Counted from the stretch's first letter, positions 22,330-36,442 are shown. The stretch: DNA of 64,000 bases from Rhopalosiphum padi (GCF_020882245.1 NC_083600.1:28210001-28274000), one strand, 5' to 3'. A program made the numbers and translations. The notes: generated by a model from the letters alone, not told the origin.

Positions 22330-25158
22330 ATGGATATTCAATCAGTAGATTCTAGTCGTAGTCGATCAACTAATCGGAATGAAACCATTTCATATCAACA
22401 TTTTCTTGATATGGAAACCCTATGTGATCGATTAATACTGTTAGATTATGAAACTTATGTGGTGAAGTCATTGAAAATGAGACCAATTAATAGGTAAATT
22501 AAATGAGTTTTAATTAATAAATATTCATCTTTAATTAAATAATTACTAATATAATTAATAATGTATTAGACATTATTTTGCTTTACAAACTAGTTCTGGA
22601 GAACAGTTTTACATGTTTGTATCTTTAGCCATATGGCTGTTAAGCAAACTTGGTAAAGATTTAAAACAGCCGCAAGAATATGATGACCCGAATTCAACAG
22701 TTAACAGTATACTAGAATCGTCTGCACAATTAGTATGACATTTATTGAACTATTGGAAAATATTCATAAAAATAAACATTTTTTTTTTTAGGAATTATCT
22801 GTTGATTTTCCCGTCAATCAATTAAAACAAGGTTTTGGAAAGCATGTCATTGACATTTTAAATGGACTTGCAAATTTAGCTTTAAAAAAAAATGAATTCA
22901 CCTACAAAAAGTAAAAAAATAATATTTTAAAATGAAAAAATTACTTGAATAGTAACTTTATTTTTTAGGCCAATATTTCCAGTTGAAAAAGAAGAAATAG
23001 AAGAATTACCTGAAAATAATGCAGAACTTTTATTGGAACATGTTGAAGAAGAAATGGTCTGGACTGACTCTGATTCTGATGAAGAAAATATGCCTAATGT
23101 TAATGATTTAACTGTTTTAAATAGGGTAAATAATAAATATTTTGAAACTTAATATAAATTACTACGAAAATATTGATTCCAGAATAAAAGACCAACCTCT
23201 TTTAAAACAAATGAAAATTTAAAAATTTCATCTACTAATAAAGAAGAATGGAACCTAGAATTAGAACAAGTACTTCCTTCATTACGAGTAACAATCAAAC
23301 TAGGTATTTAATTAGATCCTAACAAATAAATAACTTTAGTTGTATCTCATTAAATGTTAAAAAATGTAACTTAAGAATATTTAGTTTAATTTTAATTTTC
23401 ATAGTATTTAAATTATTATAAATTCTTAATTTATATTTTTTTAAATAGTCTTTTAATATTTGCTTAAATGCTTAAAATAATTTTTACTTTAAAAAGTACA
23501 TGTCATCAATTATAATAAATAATAATAAGTTTAGTAATCGTCAATGTTCTCGTATTTTTATTTTTTGATTCTAATTGAACGATGAATGTAGTGTATGTGA
23601 TAAGTTGTCGATAAAATGCTTTTATTTTCAACTTTGAGGGTGGTTTTGGATACAAAATTATATCTAATCGAAATAAAAAAATCCAAGTACTTTTTTTCAT
23701 AATTGGGGAATACAAATTAATTAAAAATAAAAATGTTTATACTTAAGTGACCGCTATACCAGCATTTGTTTTCTCCATCTATTTCCCACATAATATAGAA
23801 ACACAAATACTCTGTATTTCCACGATTACGAGTCCCTAGTTTAGTTTAGGGCAAAAGCACTTATTATATATTTTATAATAAAGAGTATTTCCTGTGCATT
23901 GACCGGATAGATTTTTAATATTTACATTTTTTATAAATATAAGTATGTTTTAATTTAAAATAATTTCGATTATTTTTAACCAATGATAACTTATTCAAAA
24001 ATGTAAATATTACAAATCTATCCAGTCAATGCACAGGAAATACTCTTCTTTATAAAATATATAATAGGTGCTTTTTCCTTAAATTGAACCAGAGATTCGT
24101 AATCGTGGAAATACGGAGTATCTTAATTCCTATATTATGTGGGAGATAGATAGAGAAAACAAATGCAGGTGTAGTGGCCCCTTAACCAAATTTTGACTAA
24201 ATTGATTTCTTTATTTTGTTGGAATTTAAGAACCGTTTTTCGTGTTTAATAATATTTCATTGTCATTAGTAGTGATCTACTCGACACCTAACGTACAGTA
24301 AAGCAGTACCACTTGTTTACTTTTTTTATTAAATCTAAACAATTAATTATTTATTCCATTTAAAATCAGCTTAGAAAGTTATAATTTATATTTAGATTGT
24401 TCAATGATAAATTTTATATTATGTTTGAATTGATTCTTGAATTTGTATTTGTTAAATTTAATATTTTAAATAAAATTAGATTATAAAGATTGGCGAACAA
24501 GTTTGAAACAAATGAAGGAACATAAACTTATGATGAATGCATCCATAGAAAAAGTCAAACCTCTTTTGACCAATCTTTGTAGTACACTAGGAGAAACTAT
24601 GGAGAAAGTTTATAGTAGAGAACAATATTTGAATAGTTCTTTAGACAACCTTTTAATAGAATACCGTAATTCTCAGGTATAAATTTAAAAAAAGATATCT
24701 TAGTAAACTTAATTTGTAATAACTGAAAGTATAATTTTATTCTTTTACTATTTAGGATGAACTGGCTCGAGTTAATGAACATTATAAACTTTTAAGTAAT
24801 GGTATTGTAGAACGACAAGATACATTATTAAAAATAACTGAACAATTAGATATTGTAAAACAAGAAATGGACGAAAGAGGATCAAGTATGACAGATGGAA
24901 GTAAGTATACTAACTACTACCTACCATAGGGCATAGACTATGATAAATTCATGTTATTTTAATACATAATTATAATATTCAATGATAGCACCACTAATCA
25001 ATATCAAAAAAGCAATAGCAACTATTAAGTCAGATATTATGGAAATGGATGTTCGTATTGGTGTATTGCAACATGGATATTTTATGTCTAAAGTACACGA
25101 AAAATCTGTTATTCAAGATCCTATGATAAGGCCAATATTTCCTAGAACTGTGTTGTAA
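22330..25158 (+). CDS. IFT57: Intraflagellar transport protein 57 (IFT-B subunit)
   Basis: Eight exons (22330-22493, 22570-22732, 22792-22910, 22969-23125, 23183-23303, 24480-24676, 24756-24900, 24989-25158) encode 411 residues, close to the ~429 of vertebrate IFT57. The N-terminal calponin-homology-like region is recognised by HYFALQTSSGEQFYMFVSLA and QPQEYDDPN. A middle acidic segment leads to EWNLELEQVLPSLRVTIK. The C-terminal half is coiled coil, with SREQYLNSSLDNLLIEYR and KQEMDERGSSMTDG, then IMEMDVRIGVLQH. IFT57 sits in the IFT-B2 part of the anterograde ciliary transport train; in insects cilia are confined mainly to sensory neurons and sperm. Intron 5 (23304-24479) is unusually long because it carries a foldback transposon. 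An AATAAA lies at 25327-25332. Confidence 0.95.
23743..24185. mobile_element. Large foldback MITE in IFT57 intron 5
   Basis: About 440 bp folds on itself: each arm is roughly 200 bp with a short AT-rich centre near 23970. Paired segments include GAGTATTTCCTGTGCATTGA on the left and CAATGCACAGGAAATACTC on the right, and TTTCCCACATAATATAG with CTATATTATGTGGGAGA. The outer ends (GTGACCGCTATACCAGCATTTG in the left arm; CAAATGCAGGTGTAGTGGCC in the right) are inverted with several mismatches. TTAA stands at both ends (23743-23746 and 24182-24185), suggesting a TTAA target duplication as in piggyBac-like elements. No transposase is encoded. Confidence 0.75.
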
Positions 25159-27624
25159 TAATATTACATACCTACATTTATTCCTTGTTTTACTTTTAAA
25201 TTAATTCGTAAATATTTAAATTTTATGTCTTTATAATACATACATTTTGTAAATTATGTTTACATTAATATTTTTTTATTTCATAATTAAGCAAGATGTT
25301 TTATACACCTATTATAAATTAAGTGCAATAAAACACATTTCTATATAATAAAAATATAATATAATATAGTAATATTGTGAGATTTATACTTATGTTAACT
25401 CCTTACAAAAGATCTGCAAATTATCACTGGATAAGGAATTAACTCAAATCTGAGTCTCACATCTCATGCATATATAAAATTGATAGGATCTTATTATATG
25501 TTATATACTTATATAAAATAATGTGGTGAAAGGAGATTCTTTTAAAACAATAAAATTCATAATATTTACATGTAAATGCTTTTAGAGTCCATAAATAATA
25601 TTTTTTTGAATTATAACAAAATAATTAACATTGTTATTTATCATATAAATATGCAATTTCATACAAATTTTAACTTCAAATGTCTAAAAAAAATTGTTTT
25701 TTTTTTTATTTTAATTTCAGTATGATCTTCTTGTCTTAAAAGGGACATTGTATTCATTTTTCAAACTTTAGTTATAAAATTTGAAAATGTTATATATTTT
25801 TTACTACAAAATACTCATAGTTCATAAAATGTAGTGATTTTGATAAATTTCGTCAAAATTTGAACTTCAAATGTTTGTAAAAAAAGAATTGTACTTATGT
25901 ATTTTTAATATTTTTATACATATACCTAGGTATTATAATAACTTTTGTGGAATCTTGTACTGTTGTCAAGAATTTTGACTAAGCAAATTTTTTTATTAAA
26001 TTTAAAAAAAACGAAACTAAAAAAAGTTGAATAATTTAATTGTTTATAAATAGTTCAAGTAAGTCAAAATATTTTGAAAACTTTGCCATGTATATTGTAT
26101 AGTAAATAATTATTCATTTATTATTATTTTATGCCATATTGCCATACGTCTTTTACAATATAGTAATAATGAATACAGGTAAATATATTTATAGATAGGT
26201 AAATATATATATAAAATAGATAACAAAAAAAAAAATAGTTTTTAAATTAAAATATATAATATTAAATAACAAGCTCTTAATTGTTAACATTGATATTAAT
26301 GTTGATAATAAGAAGGAGAAAAACAAAGTAAATAATTTAATAATGTTTATGTATATGTATATATTTATATTATAAAAATACAACAAAATAGAAACCTATA
26401 TGAGAGGTCTATTATAACTTATTGCTTGACTGTTAACAAGAAACATAGCTTTCCTCAAAGGGTCATCTTCTAAACAATTTTTTCTGACTGGAATTAAGTA
26501 ATAGGGGCAAACATTTGGTGAACATTTCTAATATCGACCATTATTCGTTTTGAATGACAATAAAGTATAAAATATTATTTGATGAGAAATAGTTATTTTA
26601 TATTTCAGTAAATATTTATCTAAATTAAGATATAGAAAAAAAACTAAACGAAATTTCAAATTTCAAATGTCTATCAATAGCTCAAATAGAGTCAAAATAT
26701 TTAAATAATTATATTATGTGTATGAAATGGTAACATATTAACATGAATATTTGGTAAAAGCATTGATTTTACTATTTTAGAATATAATATATATACCTAT
26801 TATATAATAGTATATTATAAAATCAATGGTAAAAGGTTCAAGTATCTATAGTTAACATTTTTGGGTTACAAAAAAAAAATCGATATTTGATTCTATATTA
26901 TATGTAAAATAGTAAAATACTATAGGTATAGGCTATACCTGGTATAGGTAGATATATGTCTGTTTTAGTGCCTGAATTTTAACTGCAGTGCGTCAGTAAT
27001 AATGTATACCTAAGCATTTTGTATTTGTATTTACGACGATTGAAATCAAAAAAAATAGTAGATAGATTAGTATTTATGTTAATTTTGTTTTATATATATA
27101 ATGCATATATATAACAATCAGGTCTAGTGTTAGTGGTTGGGGGGGGGGGGGGGGTAGTCACAAGTGGGGCAAATGTCCAGGGCCTCGCGCTTATGGAAGA
27201 ACATTAAAAATGCATATTGGCAGGAAATAACTAAAATGTATACTTGTACTACCCATCTATGTATATTTTCGTTACCTAAATAATAATCGTATATTCGCGC
27301 GCGTTATTTATCATTTATCATTTACAATAATTTAATCTAGTGGATATTTAAGCGTATTTACAATTTTAAAATTTTGAATTTTACTACTATAAGTTCTGAT
27401 GATTTAAGTGATAATGTATTAATGTCGAAAATAATTTCTAGATGTCTTATTTAAATGTAATGGCACCGATAGCTGCAGATGAGGCATTTATCTGCAATTA
27501 ATCAAAAATTTACGCAAGTTAAAATCTCTAACGACGATTTTGGCTTTTTGTATAAGTATAACATTAGTACACTTATTATCGAATTTTGGTTTAAAAAATA
27601 CTATTATTAACACTTATTATTAAA
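25159..27624. other. Gene-poor AT-rich DNA with decayed repeats
   Basis: No gene is visible. Segments near 25660-25700, 25850-25890 and 26640-26700 share wording such as CTTCAAATGT and TTTCAAATGTCTA, consistent with diverged copies of one dispersed repeat. 26788-26828 contains an imperfect foldback (CATTGATTTTA with TAAAATCAATG). 27155-27200 (GTGGGGCAAATGTCCAGGGC, CCTCGCGCTTATGG) looks like transposon debris. Confidence 0.4.
27139..27154 (+). repeat. G16 homopolymer
   Basis: Sixteen consecutive guanines in otherwise AT-rich DNA. A second run of eleven guanines lies at 28321-28331 inside the decayed reverse-transcriptase remnant. Long G tracts can form quadruplexes and are frequent places for sequencing length errors. 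Confidence 0.9.
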
Positions 27625-28740
27625 AAAACTGATTTAAGGGCTATCTGAAAAACAGAAAACAAATAGTTAAAATTAATGACATCATGGGTGAGGATATGAG
27701 AATTAATTGTGGAGTACCACAGGGACAGGGTAGGTAGTGTGTTAGGTCCATTATTGTTTATCTTATACATTAATTCTATATGATATATACTGATATACAA
27801 ATTGATGGTCAAATAGTAACATACGCGGATGACACGTCACACGTGTCTACTGTTTTCATATGATACGTGGTATGAAGTTCGTACAATAGCTATATCTACA
27901 AGATTTAAAAAATGTAATAAACTAAGTACTTAAATCACAGAAAACTAACAATCAATTACAAAAAAACAAACTTTATAAATTTTACAATAAATAAGGATGA
28001 TAAAAGTTTTGATAAATTAGAATTTAATATTTATGATAATTTTGATTCTTATAATGTTCTAATATATCAAAAAATATATAGAGTTTCTAGTATTAGATAC
28101 TTATTACTTATTAGGTTTAACATTTGATAAAAACATGAAATGGAACTCAATAACTCATGTAAATAATATTGTGATGCGTATGCGTTTATTATCGTTCAGC
28201 TTTTAGTGCTTTTACAAACTACATTACTACTGCCATTTCTAGTTTCTAACAATACAAACTATATTCGTGTAATTTATTTATCACTATTTCAGGCAATTTT
28301 CCAATATGGTTTATTAGTTTGGGGGGGGGGGCTGAACCAAAATGCGTCTAGACCACTACAACTTTTACAAAGAAAAATTGTTAGGATATGTTTAAGTAAA
28401 AATACGTTAATTGGTTCAACTAAAAAATATTTTAAGTTATTAGATGTGTTACCATTTGAATCTGTTTATAAGAAAATAGTTATTGTATATATATACAATT
28501 AAAAACTTTAAACCGTATCTGGATATGAAAAAGGTAATAATAATTAAAAGAGAAAATAGAGCATTTGATGTGAGAATGGAGTATTCTAGAAAAGCGTTTG
28601 GTCAAAAATTCATAGACTAGGTCCAAAAAACTCCAACTTAATGCCACTAAATATAAAAAGGGAAATATTTTTTACAGAAGGAAATCGTATAATTAGGAAT
28701 GAAAAAAAAATTCAGATTTGGTTATTTTTAATACTTGATT
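27625..28740 (+). pseudogene. Decayed LINE reverse-transcriptase remnant
   Basis: Plus-strand fragments of a reverse transcriptase are recognisable but broken by stops and frameshifts. YLKNRKQIVKIN and INCGVPQG occur near 27640-27735. A shifted SVLGPLLFILYINSI follows near 27735-27780, then QIVTYADDTS, the polymerase active-site box, near 27810-27838. Downstream, 28206-28502 encodes a thumb/connection-like segment (YGLLVWGGGLNQ, LQLLQRKIVRICLSK). The order and spacing fit the C-terminal half of a Jockey-type LINE polymerase. The N-terminal half and endonuclease are not seen, so it is probably a 5'-truncated dead copy. Confidence 0.8.
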
Positions 28741-28977
28741 AAATAATAAGGAACTATATTTAACTGTTGTAATTTATGATTAGTTATAACTTTATAAGTA
28801 TTCAAATTGTATGTATTACTACTTTTATTTTATTCTATTTATATATATTTTATATATATATATACATAGGTATTACATTTGTAACATTTGTTCTTTGTAT
28901 TAGGTACTCAATTCTTGTCAGTTTTTTCTACTTATAAATAAATTATTCACAATATGTTATATCTTATATATAACTCT

Positions 28978-29013
28978 CTACCACCACCAGAAGCATATGC
29001 TTAAAGGTGGTAG
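28978..29013. other. Stable hairpin near the LINE remnant 3' end
   Basis: CTACCACC (28978-28985) pairs perfectly with GGTGGTAG (29006-29013). The interior holds the perfect palindrome AAGCATATGCTT (28991-29002). It lies about 240 bases after the last recognisable reverse-transcriptase sequence, so it may be a 3' UTR stem-loop of the dead LINE; that link is inferred. Confidence 0.55.
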
Positions 29014-30729
29014 ATATTTTATTTAAATATTATTTAAATAAAATTACTTACTAAACAAAAACTTCAAACAATAGCCAATGAAGATATGAAACTAAAAAAA
29101 ACAGCTTAAATTTGCAAAATTATATGAAAAGTAAGTATTTTGAAATGCAATTGATAAATATCGGTAGCCGGTAGGTATTAAACTACTAATATAGACATAT
29201 ACCTATAGTACACACACTATACGAATACTAACTTTTTTAAAAACGATTTAGGTACATTTCTTAATATTGAAATATCTCTACGAATATTATTAACATTTAA
29301 TAACATCACATCAGTAACTTCAGCGTATGTCTGTAGAGTATAGACTATAAACTATAGAGAAGTTTTTCCAAACTCAAAATAATTAAAAACTACCTAATAC
29401 CTTAGAAACACAAAAAAGACTAACTGCTTTGGTTACAATAGCCATATAAAAAGAATAGTAGCAAACATATTGGATTTTAAAAATATTACAGAATTGGTCG
29501 CGTCCCAAGAAGTCAAGGAAGACAATTTTTTCTTTGTTTAATTTAAAATTTGAAATTATTATATTAATAATGAGTAATAGATAATAATCAAATAGGTAAC
29601 AAGGTAACAAATTTATACATTTATATAAATATAAAATATTGTTCTGATGTGTTTATATATGTATAATATTGTATGCGTATATGATCATAACTAATTGAAG
29701 AACCATTTTATAAAACATTAATCATAATATTGTATAGAATTTGTAGAGTATGTTCTACCCAAAATAAATCAAGAAAAATTGGACAAGAATTTAGAGTAAA
29801 AAGTAAAAAAAATAAAGGTCAGCACCTATACAAAAAATTATTTTAAAAAACGGGGTAAGACCGTAAGGGCTTATAGCATTTATAATTTGCACGCAAGGGC
29901 GAATCCAGGGGGGACACTGGGTGCAAGTGCCACCCCCGTTGGAAAAAAATAATACATATTAACAAACATAAATTTGTATCATATTGTTTTTTTTGTGGGG
30001 GGGCTATATCTATATTATATAATTTTTCTTATAAAGTGCCCTGACCGTAAATACATGCTGGATCCGCCCTTGTTTGCACGAGACTCGCACTACGTAACAT
30101 CGGCTCTGAACACAACGAAATTCCGTTTTTTAATATTATAAATCGTACTAGGTAATCAATATTATATACACTCCAGTGAAGCGTTTAAAAAAATTATTGT
30201 TTTTCTAATATCAGTGACAGTTTAATTAGTATAATAGGTACACTACAATATAATCAACAAGAATGGATGGATAGGTAACTACCGAATAGGCACGTTTTTA
30301 CGTGATATGTAGGTCGTATTACTATATACACAATATACAGGTACCTATTAAAAGTAAACAACGTATTGTAATAATAATAAAACAATATAGGTGTACTGTG
30401 TGTAGGTATAATAGTCATGCATTCAGGTAAGCTATTATTTCCAGTAAACTAGTTACTACCCAATATGTACCTATATAGAATATTAAAATCTTCTGTTATA
30501 ATATTATATTATACTGGTTTGCATTCAATCGAGTAGACAGCACGACACGTACACAACCTGTTCATATAAGTATGTCGTACGATTACTTAGCATTTAATTA
30601 CAGGTATGTACGAGCGACTCGGGTAAAACGAAAAAAAAAAATGAAAAAAACCAGAGCTTTAGTAGAGGGAAGAAATAATTATCCAAATGAAATAACCGCG
30701 TGTCGGGACACATAATATGATATTGATTT
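29014..30729. other. AT-rich intergenic DNA
   Basis: No gene is visible apart from the small hAT-type element at 29894-30072. Open frames in this stretch have AT-driven amino acid content and no splice support. Confidence 0.45.
29894..30072. mobile_element. hAT-type MITE with 8-bp target duplication
   Basis: A 179-bp element has inverted ends CAAGGGCGAATCCAG and CTGGATCCGCCCTTG, matching at 14 of 15 positions. It is flanked on both sides by the perfect 8-bp direct repeat TTTGCACG (29886-29893 and 30073-30080). Eight-base duplications with short inverted ends starting CA are the hAT signature. It is too short to encode a transposase and is presumably non-autonomous. Confidence 0.85.
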
Positions 30730-31486
30730 CTTTCCGTCAGCTATAGAGCCCGGCCCGTGCGAAAACGCCGCCACCGAGTGATTCAATTACACCGGCGGCT
30801 ATGACCTTGGGACACGATACCAATGTTACGTATATGTATACAAATACACGATAGATAATACATAAACATATAAATATAGTATTATGTATCACGGATATGC
30901 GCGTTGTCCACTCGGCACTCGCGCTGTGGCTGATCGCCGATGTCAGCGGTGGCGACGACGCCGTCAGCTGATCGCCGTTCAACCCGTGTTAAACGAATTG
31001 TGGTGGATATATATATCGATACCGAGCGCGGCCGACGGACCACGGACGCCCACACACACGCTCCGAGCGAATGCGCGTCTACACTTCTACCTCTACCACA
31101 GTACCACCACGTCTGGTCACAGGTATTACCCTCCGGCTCCATCCCCGCCACCGAGGCTATACCATGTCTTCGGGTCGTGATTCGTGACGTCGTACGGCAC
31201 GTCTTCGGCTCTCTCCGACGATGATCGACGACGTCGACGAGTGACGACTGTCAGTTTGCACGATTGCACGGGGAGCAGTAGGAATAACCATAACGGCGAT
31301 CATCCAATACCCAAGTCCCAAATAATAATAATAACAAAAACACAGATCACTAGATCGGTCGACAGTCACTCAGTGCAGTGTCTTAGCGTTGCGTGAGGGC
31401 GAATCGTCGTTTTTTTTTTAATCGTCACTATAATATTAAATAGTGTATTTCGTTTCTGCGTCCAATACCGCTCAAACACCACCACC
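30730..31486 (+). promoter_or_regulatory. CpG-rich 5' flank and probable 5' UTR of trehalose-phosphate synthase
   Basis: In contrast to the AT-rich DNA to the left, 30740-31480 is rich in CpG, and no open frame fits a known protein. It ends at the start codon in CACCACCACCATG, a good initiation context. It most likely holds the promoter and 5' UTR of the gene that follows. Several overlapping frames on both strands reflect composition only. Confidence 0.5.
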
Positions 31487-34400
31487 ATGTCTACACACGC
31501 GTCTGGCAAGCTCATCATAGTGTCTAACAGGCTTCCGTTCGTTCTCAAAAAAAACGAACAGACGAAAAAATGGGAAAGAAAAGCCAGGTATGATTGGGTT
31601 TAAGTACTATTTTAGAAATCATAAAAATATTTACCCGCTACGGATAGTACCGTTTGTTTTATCTCAGTTTTTGTTAAGCAACCACAAAAATGATAAGAAC
31701 CTTGTGTGTATGCCATTGAGTAAATAATCCTCTATGGCGCGAGTGTTATCAACATTGACAATATTTATCATATCGTTACCCGCTGTGTGCAGCTCATCGC
31801 ACTCGCGTCTCGCATTGGTGTATTTTAACTATTTTTAAGACTACGCGCTGGATCACGTTTCTTATTCCGTTTTAAATTTTTTCATTTTGTTTCCAATATT
31901 TGATGATGCTTAAGAGATTTACAGCGAGCGCGCTATATGCGATCCGCCTGCCGATTAACTGGCAACCGACGTCTAACGTTTGTGTTTGTCGGACTTTGGA
32001 ATTCAAGAAAAATAGATTGGAGATTGACAACGAAGAACCTCTAAAAAAGATTAGACCCAAAACGGTGCCGCAACCAAAAATTACATTGTTGGGATTAGAA
32101 AAGGATGTATCTGTAGTAACAATTGATGTAGCATCCAAGATGTGTGAAAGACGAGGCCTGAAATTGGTAAAAATTGTTGATATTGACACTAAAACACAGC
32201 GACCTGTATACCAAATGATGACAGCCAATCAGTTCCTCAAAGAGGATCTTAAAAATCATCAAAATAAGGATGAGAAAAATCCTAATCAACTCAAAAAGGA
32301 AAAAACAGTTCTGATAAATTGTCGTATTGGCCAAAGTGATTTAGAATCAAAAGTAAATAATATTCATAAATGGCTATCTAAAATGCATGAAGTAAGAATG
32401 ACAATCACTGGTGATACAGCTAACGAGGTTGCTGATGAACTCATCAAAATGACTCAAGATTATTCAAGAGTTGTTCAAAGACGACAAAAAGGAGATACTG
32501 TCAAGTTTCAATTATTACCTCCAAAAATATCTTGATTCTTAATGTTTTAGTTATATGTGCCTATTTTTAAATAATAATTTTTTTTTTTTAATTTGAGATT
32601 ACTTTTAAATTAATTTTAATTGTTATATTTAGATTATAAATGTATATAAATAAAAACTATTTTACATAATATTATTTTTATAATTTTTATAACGTTTATG
32701 GTATAGTTTCTAAACAAAGGCAAGTATTTTTTGGCTCAATATGTTGGATGATTTTCAAATATGCAGAATAAAAAAAATCAGGAATGACTTGCCAAATAAA
32801 CAAAATGTGTTATGGTACAGTTTATTTATATGGAAATAGAGTAGGTTGCTAAACATATTTTATCATTGTTTATTATATTTTGGATATGCAATTAAAAATA
32901 TGACGAAGAAAACTAATGATCTAATTAAACATTTAAATTATATTATTAAATAATTGATATGTCTTAAATTTGTTTTTTTAGTTAAGATTCATTCTAGACT
33001 GAAATATTTAATTATAGGTACCTCATCAGTAAATAATCAACTTATAAATATTATTACAAGTACCTACATATATACATTATGTAAGTTGAGTACAATAATA
33101 ATAATTATTAAATTTAATAAGAAATAGCTGCTATTTATTATGTTAATAATTACAGTTTATTTTGAATAAGTCATTTATAGAATAAGTATTAAATTGTATT
33201 AAGTTGGTATACAATTGAAGTAATAAATAAGTTACTAAAAACTGTTAAAAATAAAAAAATGTTATTATCATTAATGAAAATAAAATATGGTTGTGAATTA
33301 TTATTTATATACATATATTGGTTAAATAATAATTAACAATATACCTTACTTAATTTTGTTTGTGTAAAGGTTAAAACCGGTTCATTAATTTAAATTCTGA
33401 AAAGTCATTAAATTTAGTCCTTGAATCAAGAGTAATATAATGTTTATTTTTTTTTTTCTATAATTTAATGTTAATAAAAATTAACAAAATTAAGTTAAAG
33501 ATTTAAAATACCAATTTTCACTCATTATATTTTTTAAAAATCAATATTTAGGTACTTAATATGCAGTTATACTTGTAGACTAGATGAAATAAATAATACA
33601 CAACAGGCGTGTGCAGACCTGAATTTCGGGGGGTGCCTACAATTTTTTCGGGCCCTCTCTTAACAAGACATATACATATTTTAATAAATTATATAATGTA
33701 CGAATAAACATTACTTACATTATATCACATATTAATCAGTAGTATTACTAGTAGCAAGTTATATAATATTTCATTAGATAGTTGGATCTAAAATCTATTT
33801 TCAAGATAATTGCAATATATTTTATTTATTATTTTTACTTTTGTAGTCAATAAAATCTAGCTGTTATAATCATAATAAGTTTTACCGCGCAAATTTAAAA
33901 TATTTCAAGTTGTATTGTTTTTTTTTATCCCAAAACATAATTTTTATTCTAGTAACATTAGTTAAAATACGGACCCATATATATGCTATAGGACTTAAAT
34001 TTTAGCGCCTCAATTACATGTCGGGGGGTGCCCAGGCACACCCGGAACCCCCCGTGCATACGCCTATGATACACAACATGAATGGCTTATTGGCTTTAGA
34101 GATTTTATGTTTATTAATATAGTATCAATACATAGTTCTTATAAAATTCCATAAGAATTACAATTTTAACTCGGAAATCACCGATATTTTAACAAACAAT
34201 TATTTTTGCTAGTTATTAAATTTTACTTTTTTAAATTACAACTAAAAAAATTTCAAACGGATAATTAATTCATGAATTCAAAATTCAATTTTTAAACATT
34301 ATTCATCAATGATCTTACGAAAGTATAAATTTAATGTATAATATTTCAGGAAAAACTAATAGTTTTTGAAATAGTGAATCTTAAAAAAATCACCAAGTAT

Positions 34401-36389
34401 ACATTAATTGTTACTGTTGCAATATGCCAATATAGTAGTTTGGTTCTGAATTTCTTACATAGCTAATCAATTTATGTGAAGAATTTTGATACAATTGATT
34501 AAATGTTTTATATACATTTAACTATATATTTTTTTTTATAAATTATAATTATAAAACGAATGTACATTTTTTATTAGGTTGGTACAAAATTTTTACGAAA
34601 TTGAGACTTTTATTGACATTGAAATTGAACAGTACAAAGCTTCGTGAGTTTTCATAGGATAAACAAAAGATGTTATTTAATTAGTACTTGTGTGATTAAA
34701 TGTAATATATAACATATCATGCATGATGTTTATATGTATGTTATCAATTTCATTATTTTTGAAAAAACTATAATTTTTAGACTGTAATACTATAAATTAA
34801 TATTTATCAATAGTTTGACTCCCATTTAAATATTTATGCCGCCTTATTAATTATTTATCCATGGCACTTTGCATGCCTTGACTGAATGCAAGATACTCAT
34901 TATTGGCCATTGTTTTTTATTTTATTAAAAATTTACTATTTTATCTGAATGATGTTTATATAATAACTTGAATGCTATTGTATTTATTAGGCATTACTAC
35001 GTTAGAAATGAGATTAAAATGTATACTATGTTAATTATAGTTAAAATTATTTACATTGCTCATAATATAATATCTTTTAATTACTTTATAGTTATTAGTA
35101 TTATTAGTTTTTACTATTGCTAAAACGGTATAAGTATTAAATAGTAAATACATTACTATTAGTTATTAATTATTATATAGAATATAGAGTATAGACACAA
35201 CTTACCACGCTATTTTACAAAACTTTAAAATAATGTATAATGTCTCAAAAATGCTGATATCAATTTGGTGAAAATTTTAAATCTGGTTATTCTCAATTAT
35301 TTTTTTTTAAATTATTAAAGAAAAAATATTGATAAAACTGGTATTTCGTAAATCTTCTCGTTTTCACGTAATATTTATTTTTATTTTTTCAATCAAGAAA
35401 AACCTTGGAATATTTTTCTTTTGAACACTCCTCATCCGTTAAAAAAAAAGTAAATCATTTTCTAGATTCTAGATCAGCAGTCCCTAGTATTTTGAATAGA
35501 CTAAATATTAATTTTGAAAATTACTTGCGGGCCAATTAAAATTTATAATTTGAATTTGCATATGCAATACTGAACTAAAAAAATAATTTTATTCAACTTT
35601 ATATATTTATACTATGATAAATTCTTTACCTCATCCGAGATGTTTATAATATTATTCACGAAGATCCAAACTTATAATTCTTATATTATTCTACTTTCTA
35701 CTATGATTTTATCAATTCTCAGTATTACATACATGTTATGTTATACAGACATAAAGGCTAATTAGAATTTACGTAAATCAATATCTTTCAATGTGAATGT
35801 GTGTTTCATGTACTCTCAAGTCTCAATCTCATTGAAAGAATTCAATTTAATTGTTCATTTTTATGACGTAATGACTGATGAATGATGCTAATGATGGTGA
35901 ATAGCAATTATAATTTGATAAACGTGTAAGGGCTGAGTCTCTGAGGCGTGGCCGCGTGGGGTTCAAATTTTTTGGTTTATATATATATAATAATATTAAT
36001 AATATATCAAAATTAACTATTTTAACATTTAGAGATAAGATAAACATTAAAATAAATGACCTATATGTTATTGGTAGGTACGTTATATAGCTGTTTTAAG
36101 TGTTTCACTAGTTGGGTAATTTATATCATTGTTAACTGTTATTCAAAGATAAACAGTATGTATCTTATGTTTAAATAAATAATTTTTTATCAAAACTAAT
36201 AACTATGATAAAATAATTTTTATGGTAATGGTTTTATTTTATGTTATTTAACATCAGAATATTTCATATTTACAATTTTTATTATTTTCAGTAATCACTA
36301 TTATTTGTTGAAATTAATAAGTTGGTAAACTTATTCATTATTGTACATATATTCTAAGCTCTTATATTGCATATTATTATAATTAATTT

Positions 36390-36442
<53 letters not shown>

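Noticed and set aside
27139..28331. G16 and G11 runs as regulatory quadruplexes
   Set aside because: One lies in transposon debris and one inside a dead reverse transcriptase; no gene is near enough, and length error is a simpler explanation.
30737..31396. Several overlapping frames on both strands before the trehalose-phosphate synthase
   Set aside because: The region is CpG-rich and directly precedes a good start context; all frames lack domains and overlap each other on opposite strands, as expected for a promoter/5' UTR.
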